From NCBI GenBank assembly GCA_033063855.1, contig CP093829.1, forward strand, positions 21,111,537-21,175,536: DNA of 64,000 nt. The letters run 5' to 3'. A program made the position numbers and the translations under genes. Each line of letters starts with the position of its first letter. The first letter of the stretch is position 1. Positions 10,950 through 24,100 of this stretch are shown one piece after another. The notes beneath the pieces were generated by a model. That model was not told the DNA's origin. It saw only the letters and a list, made by a program, of their open reading frames with translations, and did not search any database. The stretch is from Smittia aterrima (Eukaryota > Arthropoda > Insecta > Diptera > Chironomidae).

Positions 10950-11634
10950 TTCAATTTTTATTTTATTCAACAGCTTCATCCAGACCCAAAAAGACTGAAA
11001 CTTAAAAAGCAACCAAAAAAGGATAAAACAGAAGAGGAACGACAGAAACACTATTTATACTTGACTGCTAAAAACCGCATCATGGTAAAGCTGATCCCAC
11101 AACCATCCACGTCGCAGACACTTAACGTAGACACTTAACAAATATCCACAAGTGTGCATGGACTACGAAAACATCTTCATTCATCAGCTGGTGCTTTATA
11201 TGAAGTACGGAGAAGAACTTGCCCGCCTCGCTCGACGAGACAGGGGTGTTTTCAACTCAAATCTCTTAGAGGCCTCTCATCTCTGTCATCGCAGGAATTG
11301 CATTAATGCTCCGTGTATCGTCCTGGAGACTTCAGGCACAAATACAAATCGATGTTGCGGATCGGAACGCAACGGATCGCGCAAGTGCATTCCTGAGCTC
11401 CACCCAGGTAACCCGAATTGTAACACAAAGTTCCCATCAAATGCGGTTCTCCCAGATGTTTTCAAAGTTCTCGACATTGCGAAAAGTTTAAGACACAATA
11501 GTTTGGAAATGGTTTCAAACAGAGTTAGTGTTCCTGAATCCAACTGTTCAATCCAACAGTTCAAAAAGCAAAACTTAAAGTGCTATGCTCGGAGGTCAAA
11601 TCGCATTATGATTGATCAATTACATTGTAAATGA
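10950..11634 (+). pseudogene. Frameshifted ORF with homing-endonuclease-type zinc-binding loop
   Basis: Two overlapping frames appear to be one protein. The first (10950-11138) includes a basic segment (PKRLKLKKQPKKDKTEEER) and LYLTAKNRIMVKLI, then stops. The second (11131-11634) reads DYENIFIHQLVLYMKYGEEL, then SHLCHRRNCINAPCIVLE, NTNRCC and a later C-x6-HPGNPNC. The spacing of SHLCH, C, VLE, N, R-C-C and the final HPGxPxC resembles the zinc-binding loop of His-Me-finger homing endonucleases (Pfam zf-His_Me_endon). The break coincides with a direct repeat of AGACACTTAAC at 11116-11126 and 11129-11139. The extra 13 bases shift the frame, so this copy looks inactivated. A good splice acceptor (TTTATTTTATTCAACAG) ends at 10973, so an upstream exon may exist. 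Family assignment is by eye only. Confidence 0.45.
11116..11139 (+). repeat. 13-bp-period tandem duplication causing the frameshift
   Basis: AGACACTTAAC occurs twice with a period of 13 bases, separated by GT. The two flanking reading frames are offset by exactly this length, so a single slippage event explains the broken ORF. Confidence 0.75.
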
Positions 11635-11649
11635 TACATGTAACATAGT

Positions 11650-11661
11650 CCCATCTAGTGG
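11650..11661 (-). repeat. CTCF-like motif / right copy of inverted repeat
   Basis: CCCATCTAGTGG on the plus strand is the exact reverse complement of CCACTAGATGGG at 10113-10124. Read on the minus strand it continues as CCACTAGATGGGAC, again 13 of 14 against the CTCF core. It starts 15 bases after the stop codon of the endonuclease-like ORF. Confidence 0.45.
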
Positions 11662-11960
11662 TCTAGCAACTATTCAAGAAATGTAAAGATCGTGTTGAGA
11701 TTCAGCGGGAAAAAAAATTTATTCACGTTAACAAAGGATCTGAAAGAATGTTAAACGATCTTATTTAATTTTTATCTTAACATAAACAATTTCCTTTCTT
11801 TAAGATTCTTGAAACGTTCACCCGATTGTAAATATCTGTAGGATTGTTTTTCTTCACGTCCTAAATCAGATTTTAAACAGATTCTACATCTTATCAAATC
11901 AAAAGCAATTGATTCATTAAATTTAATTTCAACGACCAGAAATAATGACAATATTCCAAT

Positions 11961-12140
11961 ATGAAAGTACCCCCATCTATTGGACAAGAAGTGCATAACA
12001 ATTTAGCGCCGAACGAAGAAACACAAAACGATTTAACTCCTCACTTAGCCTAAAAAATGCAAGAGCCTCCTGTTTCCATTGATTTATATTTCGGAGATCG
12101 AGCTCAAGAGATCTGCAAGATACTGAAGAACAAAAATTAA
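11961..12140 (+). pseudogene. Possible degenerate coding fragment (60 codons with one internal stop)
   Basis: From an ATG at 11961 the frame reads M-K-V-P-P-S-I-G-Q-E for 30 codons to a TAA at 12051. It then continues in the same frame (QEPPVSIDLYFGDRAQEICK) to a second TAA at 12138. The amino-acid content is unlike the surrounding low-complexity frames. It may be a decayed part of the neighbouring element. A third imperfect CTCF-like word (minus strand CCAATAGATGGGGG) lies inside it at about 11969-11982. I recognise no family. Confidence 0.15.
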
Positions 12141-15100
12141 AACCTTACAAAAGTTTATTCTCGCCAAGTTGCTGTCCCGTTGTATGGCTTCCGAAAAATA
12201 ATTTTACATATTTATGTTTTCATTATTTTACTGCAATCTTTTAGACCTCGAAACACATATCTCAATTAATTAGAAAGAAAATTTATATAAAAATTTATTG
12301 ATAAAAATTTATTGATTTTCTGTTTGTGAAATTTTTATTTTTCAATGTTTCAACAATTGAAGTTCACAGCAAAAAAAAAATATTTTTTCCCTCTTGAATT
12401 TTTTCTGGTCAATTTATCGGTAATTTTCGGAAATCAAGATTAATTGATTTAAAAATCACATTGAATTACTGAAATTAAAAACATTGACAAGAAGAACAAT
12501 GGCTTAACGAGAACACATTTAGACAAAGGCTTTTCATCCGTAAACGAACTTCTTGTTTGAGGATTTGAAATAAAAAAAACTGTCTATCGAATGAAAAAGC
12601 CTTTAAAAAAATTTATTGAGTGGTAATTAATTAAACGCAGAGATTCTGCGGTTTCGGGTGCTGAGGATTGCGAAATAATTGGTTTTGCGCTGTCATTCGT
12701 CAATTGCAGACACGACAATGTCCATTTAATCGCAAGGTCGCTTTTTGTCGCCGAAACAAAAGAGTGAGCATGAAAATTAAGGAAATACACTAATTTAGCT
12801 CTTAATTTCAACAGAAGCTTCAATCGAATGTATTGGCAGAACTTCAATTAATGAAATCAAATTACACTTGAGAAATACTGGCGCCTCTCGCTTCGTCGCT
12901 TTCCTCGCCTCAATTCAGTAAATATCCGTCGTCTGCTCTGTTTCAAGAGCCTCGACAATGAATTATTCAGTTTGACTTATTTGCTGTCGCCTGACGTTTT
13001 ATAGTTTTCACAATTTTCCAATCGCTTCGCAAGGATTCATTGCTTTCGTCAATTAAAAATCAGTTTCCGTTTGCTCGATTTATGTGATAATTGGCGTTCA
13101 ATGTATGATGACAATTAAAATCGATTTTTCAATAAAAAAATATTTCCGTTGAAATGACGAATGACAGGGCGAGAATAAAAAGTTTTTCCAAATCAGATAT
13201 TCAAAGACAATTGAAAGTTAGAGAGAAAAGGTTCCATCGAGTCCCCGCCGACGAGAAAAAAAGAAAAGCTTTCGATGAAATTGAATAATTTCCTCTGATA
13301 ATGTTTATAAAATGCGAAATAATTCCTCCATCAATTGAAACATAAATCCTTTTTATCTGATTCTGCTACCCATGTTATATTTGTCGATGACGTGTTGTCG
13401 AATGATAAATTAAAATTGATAAGGCGATGAGTTTTTTTTAACAATTTTCACTCGATACAATGGGGGTTTCATTGATATACACGCTCCGATGAATTTTTAT
13501 GATGTTTCGGTGATGGGAATTGAATGAGTTTTAAGAGAATCCCCCTTAACTGTTTTCGCCCAGTGTAAATTTGAAAGATAAGAAATTGAAAATGGGTTTA
13601 TTGAATTTGATTCTGTTTGATTCTTATCGCTCTTCCACCCTCCCGAGGATTATTTTTCATTTACCCTCGCCCAAGGCAAACACAAAATTATTTAAGAAAC
13701 ATTTTTCGTATCATTTAAACTTTAGAAGAAGTTATCGGCCTGGAAAATCTTTAAATTTTTAAATCTTTCTCGTTCTCCTCTCTTTCTCTTCTTGTCACTA
13801 ATATCAACAGAGAAACGCTCTCAGTGCGTAATGTTAATAAATATTTGTTCACAACAATCCCGCAACATGCAATTGCGGTCTTGTAAATTTCAATCCGACA
13901 AAGCGTGTTAAATAATGACTCTCCGGAACAATCTCTTGGTTATCAATGTCCATGCTTCGCCTGATTTGGGTTCGCTTTCCCTTTGTTCCTCGGATTTAAT
14001 TACTCGGAAAAATACTTTCAGATTCTGTCGAGTGTCGCTCAAGCTTGGCAAGGTCAGAAAACTTTAAAAAGAGTCAATGGGATGGAATGGATTCGAATAG
14101 CTCTGGAATTAATGTGCCACAAGATTTTCGCTTTTAATTTTCCTTTTTCAACTGTTTACGCGCTTCAGCTCTTTTAAGACGATCAACGGAGGACGGCAAC
14201 GACGATGGATGATAAAGAAGAAGAGGAAAAACAAAAGTTATTTAGAACAAAAGAACTTGCATTTTGCAGTTCATTAAGCTTAATGGAAATTTCGGTTAAT
14301 AGATTATAAGGGACGAGGGTGCAGAAAGACGAAGAGGAGTGCGAGGATGAATGAGCAAGGAGAAATAAGTAAGGAGTTAAATTATGGAGAAAGTTTCTTA
14401 AGATAAGCTCCACGAACAGGAAATTTGGAACGAACGCTTTTAACGGGCAATGAGAAAATTGTCGCCTTTTCTCGAAATTTTTATCTCCAATGAAGAGACA
14501 GTGGATTTAGTCAATGTTGAAGAGGAGATCTTACGCTTGTAAATTTAAAGCGAAGAAACGGAAAGAGTTTGAGACAAGGAAATTGAATTTAAGTTTTTCT
14601 ACGTTTCACTAGCTTGGATTTGTGCAGATGTGCCGACTCCTTCAAGAAGCTTACAACTCTCATTGAGAATATTTCGGGAGTCATATAAAAGTTTTCAACA
14701 ATGAACTTGACACTCTGTCACGGAACTTAAGTGTCTTAGCAAATGAATGAGCCGATTTCACCCACGAGAGTAGTCTCGTCGTCTTCAAAATGCTTTTAAG
14801 CTGCTTTCAACTTCTCATTTACTGAAGAGGGTTGTACTTGATGTAACTTCTTTTCGTCTTAAAACAAGCTTAGTGCTTTTGCATATAAATCTCCAATCTG
14901 TTATGAGATAAATGTTGAGGCAAATTGACTTTTTCTTGCATAGAAGGAGACAAATCTCTTTTTAGGGCAAATAAGAATATCAAGTATCATAAACCCCCAC
15001 TAAAAACCATCCTTTTTATGTGCAAAAATTTTAACAACCTCAGCATAAAAGCACTGTCACTAAACAACATAATAAACTTACCTTTTTTAAAACCTATGAG

Positions 15101-18100
15101 AGGGGAACTCATTTTATGACATAAAACGCAACTTTGCTTTTTTTTTCTCGGAACGACATGTCTCGGATTTCCACTTTAAAACTTTTCACATTCCGATCAC
15201 AAAATTAAAAGTCAGAGCAGTTGAGCAACGAGTTTACTGAAAGAGTTTTTATTTGAATTGAGGGAAACCATCGCTTGATCATTGATCAAAACTCCTTCAC
15301 ACGAAAAAGCCCGAAAAACTCATTCCTGTGAGATACAAACCATTCGCCTATCTTAAGTATGCGTGTGCAACCGAAAAAAATTCGCATTTGCATGAAAATA
15401 GCAATTTACGACACAAGGAAATTGGATTGAAGTTGATCCGTTGAGTAGAATTGAGAGAAAAATTTATTCACTTGTTTATACGGAATTTTAATTAAATTCT
15501 TGTTTATGGAGATTAACATTTTTCCATTTTTTTTCTTCTCTGAACCGTATGGCCACTGTGTGGACATTCAATTATGGGCTCGTCGGAGACGGAGGCGGGA
15601 AAACAATTCAACGTGTTGTGCTAATGAAAAATTATTATTGAAACGTGAAGTGTCGCTAGGGCGACGTTTGAGGAGATTAACATTTTCAATTTTCGAGATA
15701 TTTGATTCAATTTTAGGTAAATATGCGAGAAAATCTGAATAAATTAAAATCCGCTAAAGTGAACGGTCGCTTAAAATTTTTGTGTTTGCTTAGCGAAATT
15801 AAAATCTTCATCGCCGTGAGGAGAGTTTTCATCCTTTCACGTGCAAACACCGTTTCATGTTTTATTCGAAACAAAGATTTTCATTAAATCCTTATTTCAC
15901 ATCATCATCATCCCCGACAATCGCAAACGGATTCAGATGAAGAGCTAGAAGTTGAAAAGAGTCTGATGATATTAATCGCAACGTGGCCCCTAATCCTCTG
16001 CTTTACCTCGCACGTCATATTTTTGTTTAACACAATTTTGAATTTTTATGTATCGTCGAAATTATATTTTGTCTCCCTACACGCTGATAGAGTTCGGGCG
16101 ACGTTCCCCAGTGGCGTATGTGTCGAGAATGTTAGAATCTTGATTCATCTTTCAACAGGTTACCCAAACTTTTGTGGAATGTCAATGTCTTGAAGAAAGT
16201 CTTTATGTTCAAGAGAAAAGTGTTTTAACTCACAGAATCTCCCCCATCGACAACGAGGGAAAGGAATTCTTTGTTTCGAGTAATTTTACGTTTCACATGT
16301 GAGGTAAAAATATTTTTTTATATTTCTGTTCTACGAAAGGAAAAATAAACGAATGACGATATCATTTTTCACGTTATTGCTTTTTATTCTTTTCCCTCTG
16401 CTATTTCTTTTCTTCCTTTGATTTCTCATATGGTAAAAAAAGTTTTATTTCATTTTTTAATGCATGGCTCAAGGCGTTTCTACGCACCATCAATCCGACA
16501 TCAAATCAACATGAAATTTATTCCAAACAAGAAACGAGCGAATCTTCGCCTCTCAACCTCAAAGAGATTTCCTAATGCCAACGTTAAATATTTAAATAAA
16601 TCTTATGATTCAAACCATAAGTGAATACCCTCAGAGTGATTTCTTTTCTGTAACATCTTTTTTTGATTTAATGCAAATTTTTCTCTTTGAAGCCACATTT
16701 TCCCTTAAAGAGCAATTTAAATATTTTAATCTCGCATGCCGTAACATTATTAGTTCTCCTTTCATAATAATTATCAGTGAAATATTAATTTTCCATTTGC
16801 CTTAAGCCATCAAATCCTTCATGTGCAACTGACGAAAAAATTCGAATGTCAAATGAAGTAGAAAAGCAAACAGAGAGAAATGTCTCTCATTCTGATTGCA
16901 CGATTTCACTTGTCGATGTTGAAATATAAACTTTTCATTCCCTTCTTTCCTTTAATCGGAACAAGCAACATAGGGAGTTGAGTTTATACAAGTGAAGAGT
17001 GCAATGAAACGAGAACCGGGGAATTTCCTTTCTCTTTCAAGTCTAAATCAAAGAGAAAAAGGAGCAATTAATCAAAAGAATAATCGGCAAATCATAATCT
17101 GATTAAAGAAATAATTATTTCGTCATTTTCCTTTTGGCTTCACCTACACTTCGTCTCATGCTTCACAAACGATTTGTTAACGAGAAAGTGTGTTTATGAA
17201 AACCAAGCGGATGCACTAATATCGAGAATATCCTTGAAAACTTACCCTTGCAAATAACTTTGTTTCGGTTTCCTCTGCTTGTTGGATTTTATTTTGATGG
17301 AGCTGAGGGTAAATATAAACAAATGTGAAATGTCAAATTATTCTACCAATTTAAAGTTGTCACTTCCATAAAGCATTAGAGAGCTTTTTCCATTAACTCT
17401 CACTCTGAACTATAATCGAGAACAGAGAGAGAACTCGTGGGTGGATGAAAAAGAGATTTTCTCGGCCAATCTTTCATGGATTTTTAATGTTTGCTCGGTT
17501 CTATTAATATCAATTCATTTGAAAAATAAATGTTTTCTTAAATGTTTTCTATTGATTTACTCGACTTGCTTCGTCTTCATTTCGTTGAATTAATAATTTT
17601 ATTTTTTTTTCTTTTTTTTCAATGAAAAAACTTGTTTTTTAATAATTTTTATTACGAACCCATAAAATTTGTCTGGCGTCGAAAATTTATGTGATAAGAC
17701 ATTAGCTGTAATTCAACATAAAAAAATTGGCTTATATTGTTGAGCTTGATGGTAAGTAAAGACAAAAAACGACGTCTCCTTGAGAGTGCCATTGTCTTTT
17801 AATAAATTTGAAAAGAATCTTCGCAGCACTCGCTTCATTTCATTCTTCTCATCTCATCCTGTTAGAAATTCAAATTCATCTTCACAAATAAATTTAATTA
17901 TAAATTTTTATCTTTCGCTTCTTTAGCGTCGCGAACAACGATGGCACGTTAATGAAGCAGATTGTCGACGAGCTTTTATGTGCAGTACCCTCCTTATTTA
18001 TGTGTTGATGGCGTCAAGAGCTGCTTCGTATCAGTGGCTTGTAACAACAAAGATAAACATTTCATGTTAAACATTTATTAATGGAAAAGTAATTTTTTCA

Positions 18101-21100
18101 ACTCGAGGTGATTTGAAAAAGAATTGACATGACGTAACTGATAAGTGGCCCTTCTTTTACGGATCACATCAAAGGGAAAACGCACGCACAGCTATTACCG
18201 TTAATTATTAATATTCGTGCAGTGCAATGAAAAAGTCAATATTAACAAAAGACTAACAAATGGTAGTCAATATGAATGCAATCAATAGCGAGCCCCTTTC
18301 GATCCGCTTGCGTATTATTGGAATCAAGAAAAGAGAGAAATAAAATGATATTATCGGCCTTGTGCCGAGGACGATATTGAAATTTTCTTGTCGGGGGTCA
18401 ATTTTCTATTAGTTTTCGTCTTTATTTGATTTCGGGGACCGGCAAACTATCGTGAGTAATGATCCCTAAAAATCCATTTAAACTTTGTCACATAAAACTG
18501 GTGATTCATGAAGTTCCCCTCTCGTTCAAGCCATCCTTTCACTAGATATTGAATGGAGCTTATAGCTGAATTAAGTGTACTCATTTTTTATTGGAGTAAG
18601 TAGTTTGAGTTTTTTCTCTGTTTACAGCATCATCCGACAAGAAAATTTTCGGAATCTCGATCGAAAGAAATCTGAGAAATTAAGCGATGGAAACTCTTTT
18701 TGTCGATGGCTTTCAAGGGAGGAATTCATGAGCAATTGAAACATCAATTGACTTTTAATAAGAAGCAAAAAACCGAGAACGCCATGTGAAGAACGAAAGA
18801 GGCGAATCATTGGAGAGCAATAAATATTGCTAATTCAATCATAAATAATATTTGAAAGCTTCTCAGCTAATAAAATAACGCTTGAATTATTACTAAGGAC
18901 ACAAATATGCTGCTCGTTGTACAAGAATGTTTTATGAAGCTATTTGAGTGTGGGGAAGATTTTTTTTTTGTTGATCGAATGGGATAATAAAAATTGACAA
19001 CGCACACAAGTTATCGAGATGAGATTGATCATTAATGTTGCATTTATAAGCTCACTAATGGAACGATTTGCTTGCCAATTGTTTAATGACAAATGTTGTC
19101 ATTTTGTGAACCGCATTTGCTTTGATTTAATGACGACAAGGAATTAACATTTAAGTGACATGTCGAGTAGAGAGACTCTTACAGTTTTGAATTTATGAAG
19201 ACAACAATTTTGTGTGCTGGTGAAAACTGAATTGGAAAGAAACATAAAACAACTCGTACAGCAAATATTCAATCAATAAAATTCAACGATAAAAATGAGC
19301 AAACTATTAAATAAACATAATAAGTGGAAAAACAAATAACAAATACTTGTTATGTCTGATATTTCTGTGCCTCTTCACAAAGAACTGAAACAGCATAAAA
19401 AAAAGTTTATTTTAACAACGAGTTCGGTGTTTAAGTTTTCACTCATATTCCAATTCATGTTCAGAACTCCATCTCAATAAACTTCAATCGAATAATTTCC
19501 CCTTCATAAACGTTTAGAATTAAATTTTTGAAACTTGTGATTAGTTAGTTTGAGTCTATAAATGTTTTCAAGGATTTTCTCGCGAATTAAAATTGTTTTG
19601 AGGTCACGATATTTGTATTTGAGGATACAAATTAACATCGAGAAGTTCTCTCAACGGAAAAATAAGCGAGAAGCGAAAAAATCCTTCAACAACAGCTCGC
19701 ACGCTGTGACTCACTCTTCCCTCAAGTTTTTTAATGTATTTGACAAGCCAAAACTTTTATTTTAATAATTCGAGAGAAGCTTTTTTTCTATCTTGGTTTC
19801 ATATTTTAAATTGATCGAAGAAAGTTTCTAGTTTCGCCACGTCGCAAAGTTATTTGCACTGAGAGAAATATTAAATCGTCTCAAATTATTCTCAGGTGAA
19901 AGAAAGCGAATTGAGCAACTGTACGGAAAACTGGAAATAATATAAAAATTACTTCTACACGATTAAACTTAAAAGCTTTTCTAATAAAATTTTTCTTCTA
20001 CCTGCTCTCGCTCTTTTATTTCCTCTGAGTTTTTTCCTCCTCGCCTTTCAGAGTATTTTGCTCTTGTTTTACGATCCGCATCGAAGGATAGTCAAATTTT
20101 ATTAATCTTCTCGATGTAGCGAAGGCTAAAACGGTTCGTCATGTTGCGACAATTTCAGGGAGGACAGAGCATTATAATTTAAATCTTTCGAGGTTTTTTA
20201 AGTCGTCCTAAAAGTAAAAGTTAGCTCGAATTTGAATAACGGAACAATTTATGCAAATTGTTGCTTTTACTTACTAAACTCACCCAACCAGCAAATTAAA
20301 CTTTAAAGAAAACGATCGGAAAATTTTGCTCTCGATTTTTTTGTGTGAACTGTTGGCTCTCGAGTTGAGAGTCTCAAGTGAAGAAGCATTTTTGTTTTCC
20401 AAAACTGTTAAAGGGCTTTTCATGTAGTGGATTAAAGTTACAGTGGAGAGGATTACGAAGAATAAAACTCAGTACTTTACAAATAAAACCTCAAAAGCAT
20501 GTTATGCATCATAGAGTTGAAAAATCGTTAATTTCGATGATGTATTACGATGAACATAATCAGGTTTGTGAGGGAGCACAATTTTGAGAAATTTTCCTTT
20601 CGTGTGCTTTACGGAGTCAAAAGTAAACGGGAAAACCTAAATAGCGAATGAAAAATACATAAATTTCGAGAATGCTTCGATATTTCTCGCTTCGTATGTA
20701 AGCTCATTCATTTTTATTTATTTTTCTACAACAAGCGTGATGAATTAAGTCATCTTCTTCCCCGAGCTTTAAATTAGAGTAAATATTTCACATCACAAAT
20801 TGATAATATTCTAAAAGATGTCAGGGAAATGTCAAAACATCGAGACAAAATTTTCCTTTCAAAATAAGCTCGAGAAAAATTATTTAATTTTATTATATCA
20901 GAAATTGAATTCATTCAACTGGAATTCCTTCTTATTCTCGTCTCCGCATAAAAAAAAACTCTTCTCCCCGCTTGATAACCAAGTAAAAAGGTATTGCGCA
21001 CTGTTGTCATGACGATGTTCCTATCGTACATTTAAGAAACCTTTTTAATTTCATTAAATTATGTTCTGTTCAGTGGGCATGTTCGTTTTATTAGTTTTCG

Positions 21101-24100
21101 ACATTAGCGATGAGTTTTATTTTGAAGCGATTTCTTAAGAAAAATGAAAAACTTTTCCTTATCAAGATAAATCCATCGATAATGAGCGGAAACTGCAATT
21201 GATATCAACATAAATGTTTGAGGGAATTTCATCTTCAAACGCTGCTGAGAAAAAGAAATATTTTTCATGTTTTAATGTGATTTATTGAGTGGAAAATTCT
21301 TCTTCGTTCCTGGGGGAGAAAAGTTCTCTTTAGATATCGTGCAGAAGAGAAATATGCAAAAATCACTAATGCATTTTGAAACATGTCGGAAAATGCAAAT
21401 GATAACTCGTAAAATATTGAAAAATTATTGCATTTCTTTTTTGCTTCTCTCGCTTTCCTTCGAGCGAAATATTCACCATTCTCGCATGTGTGGAACCAGA
21501 TAAATTCGTATCACAAGCTAACTGCTTCCGCATGGAATATGCACGATTGAGAAATGAAAAATTGATGATGCAAGCAGCAGTTTAAAAATATGCGAAATAA
21601 TTGATAATAAAGTTTTGTTAAATGTCATGACTTGGAGTAGAGAAAAGGGATTACAAAGGTAATCTTCAATTTCAACAGATATCAGCGAGAGAATTTTTTT
21701 GCGATATTTGGTCAGAGGGGAAAAAAGTTTTATTTGCATTACCTGCCGTACAACCTTGAAAGCGAAATTTATTTACTTTATTAACTCGTGATTGGAATTT
21801 AAATGAAAAACATTTATTTCTTCACCCTACTCACGATTCATCCACTTCCTTCCTCCTTCTTTCAATTTTGTCCGTTCTCTTTACGATGGCCTTTTTAACA
21901 TTTTGATTTGAACTTTCAGATAAAGGAAACAAAACTATTCTCTCTGTAAGTCAGATCAATCGATGAGTCGAGGAAGAGTCGTCTGAAGGGAAAAAAGAAA
22001 TCAAGAAGAGACTTTTGTGATTTTTTTAAATAAAACTTTCAGACGATCAAAACTTGAAAAGACTCAGACGCTTTCAACTCTTGAAATCAGCGAAGAAAAT
22101 TATGAATTTTAAATTTAATTGCTTTTAAAAAAGTCTTCTCCCTTGAATTTGATTAGAACGAAGAAACTGTTTTTCTAATCGCTTGGCATTTTGAAATTGA
22201 ACAAATGTTTCTTTTCTCAATCTGCCATCGTCGTAGAAAGTTAAATTAAATCATAAAACAGAATCCATTCGAAAAATATGACGACATGAAAGGGAATTTG
22301 CGAAGGGCAATGATGAAACAGCCTAAGGGGGTGAAATTTAAAAAGTTTCTCTCTAAAAAGAAATGCATTTGATCCACATCGTCAATTGCAATGTTTTATT
22401 GGCTTAACTTTGAAATTCACATAAAGGCATTGCTTTGGATGGGGAAAACTTTTACTAGAAGTTAAGGTAATAAGATTCACCTGCTACTTCTTCCAGCCAT
22501 TCCTCGCGTTCGTCGCTACGTTCTGATGGTTTTTTTTATTGATATTATTTCGAAAGAAGCCTGCGAGCAACTCCAAAACTTTCTAGTATTATATAAATGT
22601 TGCTGTTTAAACATTGAGGTAAGCCAGTAATGCTCACGTTTATCATAAAATATTCGGAGGAATATTCAGTATTCTCACCGAAAATATTTCGGAGGTGTAA
22701 TTGATATCATCGAACAATTTCATCGACATACGAAAATCGATGATGATTGCTTGGAGCGACGATTGAATGAAATGAATATAAATACGGAAAAATATTCCGC
22801 AAGTTTCAGGATAAATTTAATCACGGTTCAATGCTATTTTGCCCATGGGAAAATTAAGGATCAATACCATTTGCAAATCCGTCCAAAAGCGAGAACAAAA
22901 TTTCGTTGAAATAAAAAAAATAAGCTTTCGCTGCTCGAAAAATAAATCAATCGTCTGGGCCAAATGTTTCAGACACAATTAATTAAACCGTTTCAGCTGT
23001 GAACATGGCAAGCGAGGTCGAACATACGCGCTGAGGAGCTTTAATAAACAGATGAACAGCAAAGAGCTTCTGCTATGATTATAAATTCAGATTTTTTTCT
23101 ACTGAAGCCATAATTGTTGTATGAAAGATGCAAGAAGCTTGTAAATAATTAATAACCAAATACTCTTCTCTCTTTGCGAGGAGAAGAAGAAAGAAATTTG
23201 TTTATTTACTCGAGTGAACAAAAACCTTGACGTGTCAGATGAATCTAGTACAGTCCTCCTCTCATATGATTCCTTGTTCTAAACATGCGCAGTCGTCGGT
23301 TGGATGTGGAGAAAGATGGGGAAATCAAAATCATAATTTCACGTTATGAGTGCCAGATAATTTTCCGAGTCGCAGAGCTCTCTCTTCAGCTTTAAAGAAA
23401 GAATGTTTGAGGGAGGAAGAAATGTCTGCCTCTCGAAAGAAATATGCTAATAAGGTTCATTCATTTCTTTGCCAAAAATGAACGTAATAAATCATTTTCT
23501 GTTGGTCTTCGCTCTTTGAATTCTGTCAACATGATAAAGTTTATTCCATTTCTTCTTCAGACGAAGCCGAACGAGAGAAAAATGTTCAACTGTTGATTCG
23601 CGATGTATCCTTTCGTCGCACTAGCCTAAGGAGGGACGAAGACGACGTTTTCACGACGTCTTCTTCGTTTAATTAACCATTAAATCCAGGAAATTATCAG
23701 CAATTATAAGGAAGACAGAAAAGCCGGCTTCATCAGATTGTCGCCTGGCGCATATCCAAAAGGATGAGATTAATACGTAATTGCTTTTGAAATGAAAAAA
23801 CATTATTCTTTCTATTTGCGGAAGCAGAAATAACTTGGGATGTAGAGAAAGTTAAAATAAATTTGTCGGTTTGAAGTCACAGAAAGTTTTTGTAGTGTTT
23901 GGTGTAGGGTTGAGGGAAAGGATTTCAATTCGGGAAAAATTAACAAAATTTATTTCGTCGACGAAGGTAAAGCCTTTTGCGTTGTAGTACAAGTTGTAAT
24001 TAGATCAAACCAAAATTCAACTCGAAAGCAAATTAAATTTTGTAAATTCGTAATTAATATTTTAAAGGAAATATTCAACGTTAATTATTTAATATTAATT

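Noticed and set aside
11772..11996. RCRICLKSD motif on the minus strand, like the start of a ZAD zinc finger
   Set aside because: The second cysteine pair and the rest of the ZAD domain are missing, so the match is too short.
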